The translations under genes and the position numbers were made by a program. Of a stretch of 36,435 nt of DNA, positions 15,326 through 21,216 are shown one piece after another. The first letter of the stretch is position 1; every line of letters starts with the position of its first letter. A model generated the notes under the pieces. The model saw only the letters and a program-made list of their open reading frames with translations. It ran no database searches and had not been told where the DNA came from. The DNA is from CAYVLA01 sp964549615 [NCBI: uncultured Thermococci archaeon] (GTDB lineage Archaea; CAYQAE01; CAYVLA01): positions 1 to 36,435 of the forward strand of contig CAZJVP010000092.1 of assembly GCA_964549615.1 (NCBI GenBank). Reading direction: 5' to 3'.

Positions 15326-16700
15326 CCTGTCCCCAGGGCTCCTGAGAGAGTCCATATCCAGCATCCTCCTCCAGCTCCAGGACAAGACCTACGATGATCC
15401 TCCGCCGTGTCCCAGGTGCGGGTCGGAGGATGGGAGGAGGCATGGTAAGAGGAAGCGTATCTACGCCACCATCATCGCCGAGAAAGGCTTCCAGAGGATC
15501 CGCGTCTGGATCAAGAGGTACAGGTGCAAAAGGTGCGGCAAGCATTATCGGTCCAGATCCCCCTTCTACCCGGGCTGTCTCTACGCCCGGCCGGTGGTGG
15601 ACACCTGTCTCTACCTGGCCGCCCACAACCCTTTCTGCAGGGTTGAGGCCATACTGCAGAGCTGGGGGCTACAGATAGATAGGGACACGATCCGGAGCTA
15701 TGTCCGCAGATTCGGCAGAAGGGCAAGAAACATGGCCGGGGTAAGGATCGACACCGCCTCTGTGGCTATAAACCTTGTCAGGCTCCTGTTCGACGCAGCG
15801 GATGTTGAGGAGCTCAAAACAAGGCTGCCCGGGGAGGTGTTCCAGGATGTGGGGGATGAGACCTATCCAGCCGTGAAGGGGGCCAAGAAAAGGCTGAGAC
15901 AGGAGAATGCTGAAAGGGCTCTGAGAGGCGAGAAAGAGAGGCCTTACCCCGAGTCCCATACCCTTGCCTGCGTCTTTGAGGTGTTCCACAATTTCTTCGT
16001 ATCCGTCATGGTCACCTCGACAGCCTTCAACACAATGCTTGCCGATGCTCTTAAGAGGCCTGCCAGGGGCTGTGTGGGGAGCGTGAGGGACGGCTCCAAG
16101 TGCTACAGAGACCCCCACATCGACTGCGTCAACCATAAGGCCAGGAGAATGATCGCCAGGGATGGGGCCTACAGAAGGCTCAAGAGAGAGGCAGAGAGCA
16201 GGGGCCAGATAGAGGAGTACTGCAAGATGTTCTATGGTAGAGTAAGGGAGGAGGAGGCCGCACGGGCGGCCCAGGCTTATCCCGAGCTTGTAGACCGGGA
16301 AGGCCTGTTTGTTGGGGCCTTGTCCACCAACTCCATGGAGGGTGGGAACTGGAGGATCAAGTTCGGGTTAAGGGTTCCCTACCTGGATCCGGCCTCCGAG
16401 GAGGCTAGAACCCTACTCATAGCCTTACAGGACTCTATGAAGACATTTGACGCAGGCAGGCCGTGCGAAAGCTTCGCTCACAGGCATGGCTGTTTTGATT
16501 ACTCATCCGTCATGGCAGAGGCAGACAAAACCTACGATAGGGATCCGGACACATTCCCTGGTCAAGGTAGGCGCAGCGACTCCTCGAGCGATCATGCCCC
16601 AAACCATACCGAGGAGTTCGCTCTCTGGCTCAACAAGGCGGTGGAAAGAGTCCAGCGAACAAGAGACAGAGCCAACAACATCCTCACAACAACCATTTAA
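15294..16700 (+). CDS. tnp: Transposase with zinc ribbon and probable DDE core
   Basis: 468 residues from ATG 15294, inside the end of the accessory gene; the frame is open further upstream but without protein-like sequence. A zinc ribbon at about 40-95 (CPRCG... YRCKRCGKHY) is followed by a helical DNA-binding region (YLAAHNPFCRVEAILQSWG, IDRDTIRSYVRRFG). Candidate catalytic acids are Asp in VFQDVGDETYP, Asp in GSVRDGSKCYRD and Glu in STNSMEGGNWRIKFGLR, the last resembling the TTN..EN.N signature of many DDE transposases. The final codons form part of the right inverted repeat. It cuts and joins the element's ends. No frameshift or internal stop is seen. Confidence 0.9.
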   Translation: MRRPRPKTISSLSPGLLRESISSILLQLQDKTYDDPPPCPRCGSEDGRRHGKRKRIYATIIAEKGFQRIRVWIKRYRCKRCGKHYRSRSPFYPGCLYARPVVDTCLYLAAHNPFCRVEAILQSWGLQIDRDTIRSYVRRFGRRARNMAGVRIDTASVAINLVRLLFDAADVEELKTRLPGEVFQDVGDETYPAVKGAKKRLRQENAERALRGEKERPYPESHTLACVFEVFHNFFVSVMVTSTAFNTMLADALKRPARGCVGSVRDGSKCYRDPHIDCVNHKARRMIARDGAYRRLKREAESRGQIEEYCKMFYGRVREEEAARAAQAYPELVDREGLFVGALSTNSMEGGNWRIKFGLRVPYLDPASEEARTLLIALQDSMKTFDAGRPCESFAHRHGCFDYSSVMAEADKTYDRDPDTFPGQGRRSDSSSDHAPNHTEEFALWLNKAVERVQRTRDRANNILTTTI

Positions 16701-16708
16701 TCTGCATC
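16687..16708 (-). repeat. Right terminal inverted repeat of the insertion sequence
   Basis: CAACAACCA-TTT-AATCTGCATC, the complement of the left end apart from the central three bases. The transposase stop TAA (16698-16700) lies inside it. Confidence 0.85.
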
Positions 16709-16710
16709 AC

Positions 16711-16722
16711 CTTCCAAGGGGG
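16711..16722 (+). repeat. Target-site duplication, right copy
   Basis: CTTCCAAGGGGG, identical to 14854-14865. The promoter of the next gene begins a few bases downstream. Confidence 0.85.
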
Positions 16723-16728
16723 ACACAA

Positions 16729-16738
16729 CCTTTTTAAG
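16729..16738 (+). promoter_or_regulatory. TATA box of the RHH-transaldolase operon
   Basis: CCTTTTTAAG lies 32-41 bases before the GTG at 16770. The insertion sequence ends only 18 bases upstream of it, so any distal activator site has been displaced. Confidence 0.6.
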
Positions 16739-16769
16739 CGACACAGGCGCCGCGGTAGGCAGCCGCAGC

Positions 16770-16961
16770 GTGAGGGATTTGGTCCAGCCGGGAGCGCAGT
16801 CCGACCGGCGGAGGGTGCCGGGCCGGAAGAGAACCGTTTCCATCAGGCTGAGCGTAGGGACCCATCAGAGGCTGCGGCGGGCCAAACACCGGTTCGAAGT
16901 GGAAACCTTCGATGAGGCGGTCCGCGCCCTGCTTGACGAACGTGAAAGAATGAAAGGGTGA
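16770..16961 (+). CDS. Ribbon-helix-helix (CopG-like) small protein
   Basis: 63 residues from GTG 16770, placed about 35 bases after a TATA box. After a basic 19-residue leader (RRRVPGRKR) the pattern TVSIRLSVGTHQRLRRAK, then FEVETFDEAVRALLDERER is a beta strand followed by two helices, the ribbon-helix-helix DNA-binding fold used by antitoxins and small archaeal repressors. It is first in an operon and overlaps the next gene by four bases (GTGA). It could autoregulate the operon. It could also be an antitoxin to the next gene's product, which I do not recognise as a known toxin. Confidence 0.75.
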   Translation: MRDLVQPGAQSDRRRVPGRKRTVSIRLSVGTHQRLRRAKHRFEVETFDEAVRALLDERERMKG

Positions 16962-17410
16962 AGGGCCGCGGAGGTCGAGCGGAGTTGACTTCAGGCCACG
17001 TGACGGGCGGTCTTCCCAAGCTCGATCCGATCCATGCCCCGAACTTGGTGGGCAGGGCGATGAGGGCCAGGATGTGGCACCGGGTCGAGCTTGGGCATCG
17101 CGCGACCCTGCGGCTCGTCAGGAGGGGTAGGATGGGTTCCTGCGGAGGCTCGGAAAGCCTCGTCATCAGGAGGATGGTCGCAGCGGCAAATGCTGTCCTG
17201 GAGGCCTTGCGAAAGGTCCCGGGGGCGCCACCGTTCCGGGTCCGGGCCTTGTTGGAGGGTATCCGAATGGCGAAATACAGGATGCAGACATACGATGAGC
17301 ACGGCGCGTTCCGCTGGGCGCCCCAAGCCAGGCGATGGCTTGGGGATGAGGACGTTGTGATCCACTTGGGGGCGAACTCGCTGTGTTCTCCCCGATACGG
17401 AGGTCTGTGA
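16958..17410 (+). CDS. Unknown basic protein in the transaldolase operon
   Basis: 150 residues from GTG 16958, overlapping the RHH stop. Very Arg-rich (RAMRARMWHRVELGHRATLRLVRRGR) in the first half. The second half looks more protein-like: helix MVAAANAVLEALRKVPGA, FRVRALLEGIRMAKYRMQTYDEHG, then RRWLGDEDVVIHLG. There is no membrane segment or known motif. It ends one base before the transaldolase start. The position between an RHH protein and an enzyme would suit a toxin, a regulator or a decayed gene; none of these is shown. Coding status is supported mainly by the tight spacing on both sides. Confidence 0.5.
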   Translation: MKGRGGRAELTSGHVTGGLPKLDPIHAPNLVGRAMRARMWHRVELGHRATLRLVRRGRMGSCGGSESLVIRRMVAAANAVLEALRKVPGAPPFRVRALLEGIRMAKYRMQTYDEHGAFRWAPQARRWLGDEDVVIHLGANSLCSPRYGGL

Positions 17411-17411
17411 G

Positions 17412-18179
17412 GTGGAGATCTTCCTAGACACCGCCAATCTGGACGAGATACGGCAGATCCTGCCGTGGGGCATCATATCCGGACTGACGACGAACCAGAA
17501 GATACTGTTGAGGGAGAAAGGGGTCGACTTCCGGCAGCATATGGAGACCATCCTGTCCCTGATCGAGGGGCCCGTGAGCGTCGAGGTTACCTCGTCCCGC
17601 CCCGACGAGTTCATCGATGAGGCGAGGGAGTACGCGTCCTGGGGCGATCAGGTCGTCATAAAGATCCCGATGTACGGCGATGGCCGTGCCCTCGAGGCGG
17701 TTTCGATCCTAGAAAAGGAGGGCATCGCCACGAACGTGACCGCCCTGATGTCGCCCAACCAGGTTCTGCTGGCGGCGTGCGCAGGGGCAACCTATGCAAG
17801 CATATTCTTCAGGCGCATCAGGGACTACGGGGATGACCCAGAGCGGGTGATCACGCAGTCCAGACAGCTGCTTGACTGGGACGGGTTCAAGACGCGGATC
17901 ATCGCCGGAAGCATCCGCGACCCGCAGGACGTCATCCAGGCTGGCGTGGCTGGCGCACATGTGGTGACCATCCCGTACAAGATACTTGTCCAGATGCCGA
18001 TGCACCCCAAGACCGAGGAGACGATCGCGGAGTTCGACCGGGCTTGGGAGGAGTTCCGCCGCGCATCGGTAGTCGAGGCGGATACGGTTGTTGGCAGGAC
18101 GCGGGCAAGGCCGGCCCCTGCGAAACGAGCCATCGTGGGAGGGGCTCGGAGGGAGGTCCTTCCTTCCAGCCGTTTGTGA
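17412..18179 (+). CDS. Transaldolase / fructose-6-phosphate aldolase family protein
   Basis: 255 residues from GTG 17412. A class I aldolase barrel: MEIFLDTANLDEIR at strand 1, GIISGLTTNQK (about 20-30), VSVEVTS, the Schiff-base Lys84 in QVVIKIPM, GIATNVTALMSPNQ, AGATYASIFFRRIRDYG, TRIIAGSIRDPQDVIQAG and HVVTIPYKIL. The family transfers or splits dihydroxyacetone units on sugar phosphates. The usual TTNPS/T loop is TTNQK here, a variant that, as I recall, occurs in transaldolase-like proteins of sugar-modification loci. The last ~35 residues are an Arg/Ala-rich tail not needed for the barrel. A neighbouring heptose-kinase remnant suggests a role in making a special sugar phosphate rather than the central pentose pathway (inference). 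Confidence 0.9.
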   Translation: MEIFLDTANLDEIRQILPWGIISGLTTNQKILLREKGVDFRQHMETILSLIEGPVSVEVTSSRPDEFIDEAREYASWGDQVVIKIPMYGDGRALEAVSILEKEGIATNVTALMSPNQVLLAACAGATYASIFFRRIRDYGDDPERVITQSRQLLDWDGFKTRIIAGSIRDPQDVIQAGVAGAHVVTIPYKILVQMPMHPKTEETIAEFDRAWEEFRRASVVEADTVVGRTRARPAPAKRAIVGGARREVLPSSRL

Positions 18180-18276
18180 TGCAGCATGCGACGTGAGCCT
18201 TCATTTCAGGGTTCGAAGGCGGCGAGCTGTATGTCGGCCTCAACACGGATGGGTCATGAGAAAGGGGATTTCTGAG

Positions 18277-18558
18277 ATGCCTAGCGAAAGGGTGCTTGGG
18301 GTCATTGTCCTGGTCTGCAGCTTGGTAGGAATCGCCGCGTACGGGCTGGTGCTGTATACCTACCCGATGGTGGTCCTTCAGCTGACGCTGTTCGTTGCGG
18401 TGGCTGGGGTCCTGCTGATCGTGGCTTGGATAGGTTGGACGATGGCTTCGACTCCGTCGCAGCCGACGCCAAGCGAGAAGTCCATTTCGGGCTCAAACGA
18501 GGAAGCTGAGCAGGGAAAGCCTGGCGTCCAGCCAGCCGTGGGTGAGACGAAGGCTTGA
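18277..18558 (+). CDS. Small two-TM membrane protein
   Basis: 93 residues from ATG 18277, chosen because AAAGGGG lies 8-13 bases upstream; ATG 18256 in frame is the alternative. Two membrane helices (VLGVIVLVCSLVGIAAYGLVL and LTLFVAVAGVLLIVAWIGW) form a hairpin, followed by a polar Ser/Pro/Glu tail of about 35 residues. The pattern RVLG.IV...GL...GY...-LQL..F.AV....I.AWIG.T.A.TP is one I know from uncharacterised archaeal membrane proteins. No enzymatic motif is present. The stop overlaps the start of the next, broken gene (TGATG). Confidence 0.8.
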   Translation: MPSERVLGVIVLVCSLVGIAAYGLVLYTYPMVVLQLTLFVAVAGVLLIVAWIGWTMASTPSQPTPSEKSISGSNEEAEQGKPGVQPAVGETKA

Positions 18559-18860
18559 TGATCTCCCGGACGGTCCTCCGTTTGATCCTAAGGTGTAAGG
18601 GACCGACCTTCCGTGCTACTACTCGAAGTTCGGCGGGTTGGTTTTGAACGCATCTCTGGACAGGTACGTCCAGGTCATGGTGGAGAGGTGGTTTGAGGAG
18701 GACATCCAGGTCAGCTACTCGGTGACCGAGATCGTGCGCCGAGAAGATCAAGCACTCGGCAGTCCGGGAGGCGCTCAGGCTGCCTGGCTTGAGCGGCCAT
18801 CTTGGGTGATCTCCATCTTGGGTCAAGTCATCTTCTCAGGAACCCGGTCGCATGATGGAA
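18558..18860 (+). pseudogene. GHMP-family sugar kinase (heptose-7-phosphate kinase-like), decayed
   Basis: From ATG 18558: MISRTVLRLIL (compare the family start ..SR.PLRISF), then after a frame change GTDLPCYYSKFGGLVLNASLDRYVQVMVE, then IQVSYSVTEIV. These match the opening of D-glycero-D-manno-heptose 7-phosphate kinase-like GHMP enzymes (GGGTDLP, GG.V....ID.Y..V, .SYS..E.V). A second frameshift near 18740 gives KIKHSAVREALRLPGL, then a further shift ISILGQVIFSGT. The ATP-loop PSGTGLGSS and the rest are missing. These kinases phosphorylate a heptose for nucleotide-activated heptose synthesis used in surface glycans. At least three frame changes in 300 bases support a pseudogene. Confidence 0.72.
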
Positions 18861-19085
18861 CTGCTAGGAGGGTGCCTCTTGCGTGCTGCTAGTGCCATGC
18901 TCTTTGCTTACGGCCTGCGAGAGAAACAGGATTCTCTTGTGAGCTGTCGCGTATCTCGGCTTTCACTCTGCTCTGGTTGAGGCACAGGCATCAGACCGAT
19001 CTCTTGGACGGCCGTGCGGGCTCGGCCCGCGCAGGATCATGGCGCACCCCAGGGCGGCTGTTGATCAAGGGGTGGTCTGCCCGGG
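18861..19085. other. Degenerate stretch with a GC hairpin
   Basis: No gene seen. A perfect short hairpin GCGGGC-TCG-GCCCGC lies near 19016-19030 without a T-tract. Faint continuation of the kinase remnant (LLGGCLLRAASAMLFAYG) may extend to about 18920. Confidence 0.4.
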
Positions 19086-19211
19086 ATGTCCCTAGAACTT
19101 GCCTGTCTTCTTGACTTGACCTACCACGATGCTTCCTACCTCGCAGAGGCGAAAGCCTCTGGGAATATCCTCGTCACCGCCCCGTATTTGCTGAGGCTTC
19201 GAGGGTGTTAG
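19086..19211 (+). pseudogene. Fragment of a VapC PIN-domain toxin
   Basis: The frame reads LELACLLDLTYHDASYLAEA, then KASGNILVTAPYLLRL before TAG 19209-19211. It is the C-terminal third of a PIN domain with the Asp of YHDASYL kept but the terminal acidic DD replaced by AP. Bases 19090-19152 match 7243-7305 of the intact vapC on the opposite strand with two differences in 63. The N-terminal two thirds of the gene and its antitoxin are absent. Confidence 0.85.
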
Positions 19212-19583
19212 CCGGGCGAAGGGCCATGGACCTGTACGGCGATGAGGAACGCGGGTTGTCGCCGGACTCCCTCATAACTGGGGGACGAGGTAACGGACGC
19301 TTGGCAGTGGCCTGGAGGGCACTAGAGGCAGGGTGTCGCATGCTCGACGATTTCGCTTGCGGGGATCGCAGTAGAAGGAACGGTCGGTCTCGGGGCGCGG
19401 GTCAGGATCGCAGAGCGGATGTTGAGAAACGCGACGGAGAAGCCTTCAGCCCCTATCGGGAGTTCCATGACTGGCGGGAGCGATCAAACGGTTTGGTACG
19501 CCTGCAATCACGCGCGGCAGCGCGAAACTGAATGATCGTGGCAGATTTTTTGAATCGGCACTGGGTCCACAACAACATAGGGT
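19212..19583. other. Stretch without a convincing gene
   Basis: A plus-strand open frame covers 19205-19531 but its Arg/Gly-rich sequence matches nothing I know. An alternative frame (LAGIAVEGTVGLGAG) faintly resembles a hexapeptide-repeat acyltransferase; too weak to call. No clear TATA box precedes the receiver gene at 19584. Confidence 0.35.
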
Positions 19584-19985
19584 GTGTTTGTGGGTGGTTC
19601 TCGTCGGAGAGCCGGCCCCCAGAGGCAGAACAAGGCCAACATCCTCATTGTGGAGAGCGACAAGGCCGTCCTGCGGAGCCTTGCCCCGATTCTGAACTTG
19701 GAAGGTTATGGCGTCACCGCGGTGGAAACCGGCCGCGAAGCCCTGGAGAAATTTAGGGTGCATGCGTTCGATCTGGCCTTGGTGAACCTGCACCTGCCTG
19801 ACATGGATGGGGCGGACCTGATATCGATCATGCACCGTGAGAAGCCAAGGATGGTTCTGCTCATCTTCACGGGCCTGCCAGAGGAGGTGGCGCTTCGGGC
19901 GTTGGAGCGCGGGGCACAGGGATTGATCCTCAAGCCCGCTGATCCCGTGGAGATCCTGGCGATGATAGAGCGACAGCTCGGGTAG
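19584..19985 (+). CDS. Stand-alone receiver domain lacking the phospho-acceptor Asp
   Basis: 133 residues from GTG 19584; the receiver fold starts at about residue 17 (NKANILIVESDKAVL). The beta-3 end reads LALVNLHLPDMDG: the residue that is phosphorylated in normal receivers (LLD.KLPDMDG) is Asn, codon AAC. The acidic pocket is also altered (VESD instead of VDDD). The switch Thr (IFTGLP) and the conserved Lys (LILKPADP) remain. There is no output domain. It probably works without Asp phosphorylation, as an adaptor or a constitutive or ligand-gated receiver, or it has lost signalling. The upstream ~16 residues are basic and may not be translated. It has no kinase next to it. Confidence 0.9.
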   Translation: MFVGGSRRRAGPQRQNKANILIVESDKAVLRSLAPILNLEGYGVTAVETGREALEKFRVHAFDLALVNLHLPDMDGADLISIMHREKPRMVLLIFTGLPEEVALRALERGAQGLILKPADPVEILAMIERQLG

Positions 19986-20078
19986 CTGAACCGCGTAGTG
20001 ACGTGGTGGACGGGAACGGTGGGTTCTCTCCAGCCCGCGGGATTCGCCGTGATGCGACCATGTCGAGCACCGGGTCGC

Positions 20079-21215
20079 CTAGGGCTTGGCATCGATTGAA
20101 GCGGATCTAACGATGCGCTCCAGCGTGGCCCGTTCCCAGTCAGGATGCTTCTGGAGACAGGCATTGATTGGGTCAGGCCGGTCCGCCTCGACCTGTCGGC
20201 CCGCACCGAGAGACAGTATCCGCAGGCCCAGAGATACCGTCGCATCGAAGGCGCCGATTGCCCATCTCCTGAGGCGGGGACGAAGGATGAAGATGACTAC
20301 GGTTACCATCAGCCAGACGATGATCAGCCTGGCATAGTCGGGAGCCCTCCTTATGACGACCGTGAACAGCTCCAACGGATTCGTGAGCGCGCGGTGTTCC
20401 TCATCTATGTAGATCCGTTCGATCTCCCACCCCGTGATCAGGCTTATCAGGTTCGCCATGAGGCGCTCGTTGCCCGGCCTTGCGATCATGTCGTTAACGA
20501 AGATGCTGGGATCGGACAGCAGGATCATCCTGCCCTCCCCGTAGGGGATCTCGATCATGACCGGGATCGGTCCCCTCCTCTCGTCTTCCCTCTGCCAGAT
20601 ACCGTCATCGTTTGAGTCGACCCAGCTCATGGGACTTGTCCTTGCCAGCAGCGTGGAGCCGGGCGGCAGAGGCCCCACGAGCCCCGTGGGGCGATTCAGG
20701 TAGAACGATGACATGTTTCGGAGAAGGGGCCGGTCGGCCATGGCGTAGCAGGTCACGATGGCCGGGTCCCTCTCAAAGCAAAGATCGGCCACGGCCTCCC
20801 TGCCGAATCTCAGATCCAGGCCCATCCCCTCAAGAAGGGAGTTGCCCTCGTCGAAGTCGTTAGCCACGATCAGAAGCCCGCCTCGCGCCACGAACCCAGC
20901 GGTGAAGTTGGCGTCCGATCTCGTGAACGGGCGGGTCGGACCGATCACCACAAGCGCGGTGCGAGCATCACTTGGCCTATTGCGGATCGTCCCGAAAGGG
21001 GTGTGAAGCGGGTAAACCTCTTTTCCGCTTGCGAAGAGCCTGAGAGCGAACTGCGAGCAACCACGCCACCCAGTGTTGTAGATCGAGAAGTCGGAGGCGC
21101 TTCTCAGAACGGGCAGGGTGAGGGGCAGGAAGAACACCGACCCAGCACAGAGGTAGACTAGCGCGTAGAGTACGATCCGTCTCGCGCGTCGGGTGATGAA
21201 AGGCCTTCTCGCCAC
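20079..21215 (-). CDS. DUF4350-like membrane protein, last gene of the MoxR operon
   Basis: 378 residues from GTG 21213-21215, one base after the previous stop. An N-terminal membrane helix (IVLYALVYLCAGSVFFLPLTL) is followed by an external domain of about 250 residues: NTGWRGCSQFALRLFASGKEV, ALVVIGPTRPFT, FVARGGLLIVANDFDEGN, GEGRMILLSDPSIFVNDMI and NERLMANLISLITG. This is the GATase-like fold pattern of DUF4350. A second helix (LIIVWLMVTVVIFILRPRL) and a basic cytosolic tail end the protein. In bacteria and archaea DUF4350 proteins are encoded with MoxR and DUF58 partners, as here. The molecular role is unknown; a sensor or assembly role in an envelope complex is an inference. Confidence 0.85.
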   Translation of the reverse strand: MARRPFITRRARRIVLYALVYLCAGSVFFLPLTLPVLRSASDFSIYNTGWRGCSQFALRLFASGKEVYPLHTPFGTIRNRPSDARTALVVIGPTRPFTRSDANFTAGFVARGGLLIVANDFDEGNSLLEGMGLDLRFGREAVADLCFERDPAIVTCYAMADRPLLRNMSSFYLNRPTGLVGPLPPGSTLLARTSPMSWVDSNDDGIWQREDERRGPIPVMIEIPYGEGRMILLSDPSIFVNDMIARPGNERLMANLISLITGWEIERIYIDEEHRALTNPLELFTVVIRRAPDYARLIIVWLMVTVVIFILRPRLRRWAIGAFDATVSLGLRILSLGAGRQVEADRPDPINACLQKHPDWERATLERIVRSASIDAKP

Positions 21216-21216
21216 C

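Larger units (their letters stand above)
14866..16710 (+). mobile_element. Complete two-gene insertion sequence, ISA1214-like (tentative)
   Basis: The 1845-bp element has imperfect inverted repeats at both ends (14867-14888 and 16687-16708: GATGCAGATT, 3 unmatched bases, TGGTTGTTG) and is bracketed by a perfect 12-bp direct repeat. It carries a small upstream gene and a DDE-type transposase that overlap, a promoter at the left end, and no lesions, so it looks recent and possibly active. Two overlapping genes, a zinc-ribbon transposase and a long target duplication recall the archaeal ISA1214 group, but I cannot confirm the family. It sits between the coiled-coil gene and the ribbon-helix-helix gene, separating two divergent promoters and interrupting neither coding region. 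Confidence 0.9.

Noticed and set aside
16991-17614. Minus-strand open frame of 207 codons opposite the 150-aa gene and the transaldolase
   Set aside because: The plus strand holds a clear transaldolase frame over the same bases; the minus frame has no family features.
19205-19531. 109-codon open frame after the vapC fragment
   Set aside because: Arg/Gly-rich with no family features and no promoter; likely a chance frame in GC-rich DNA.
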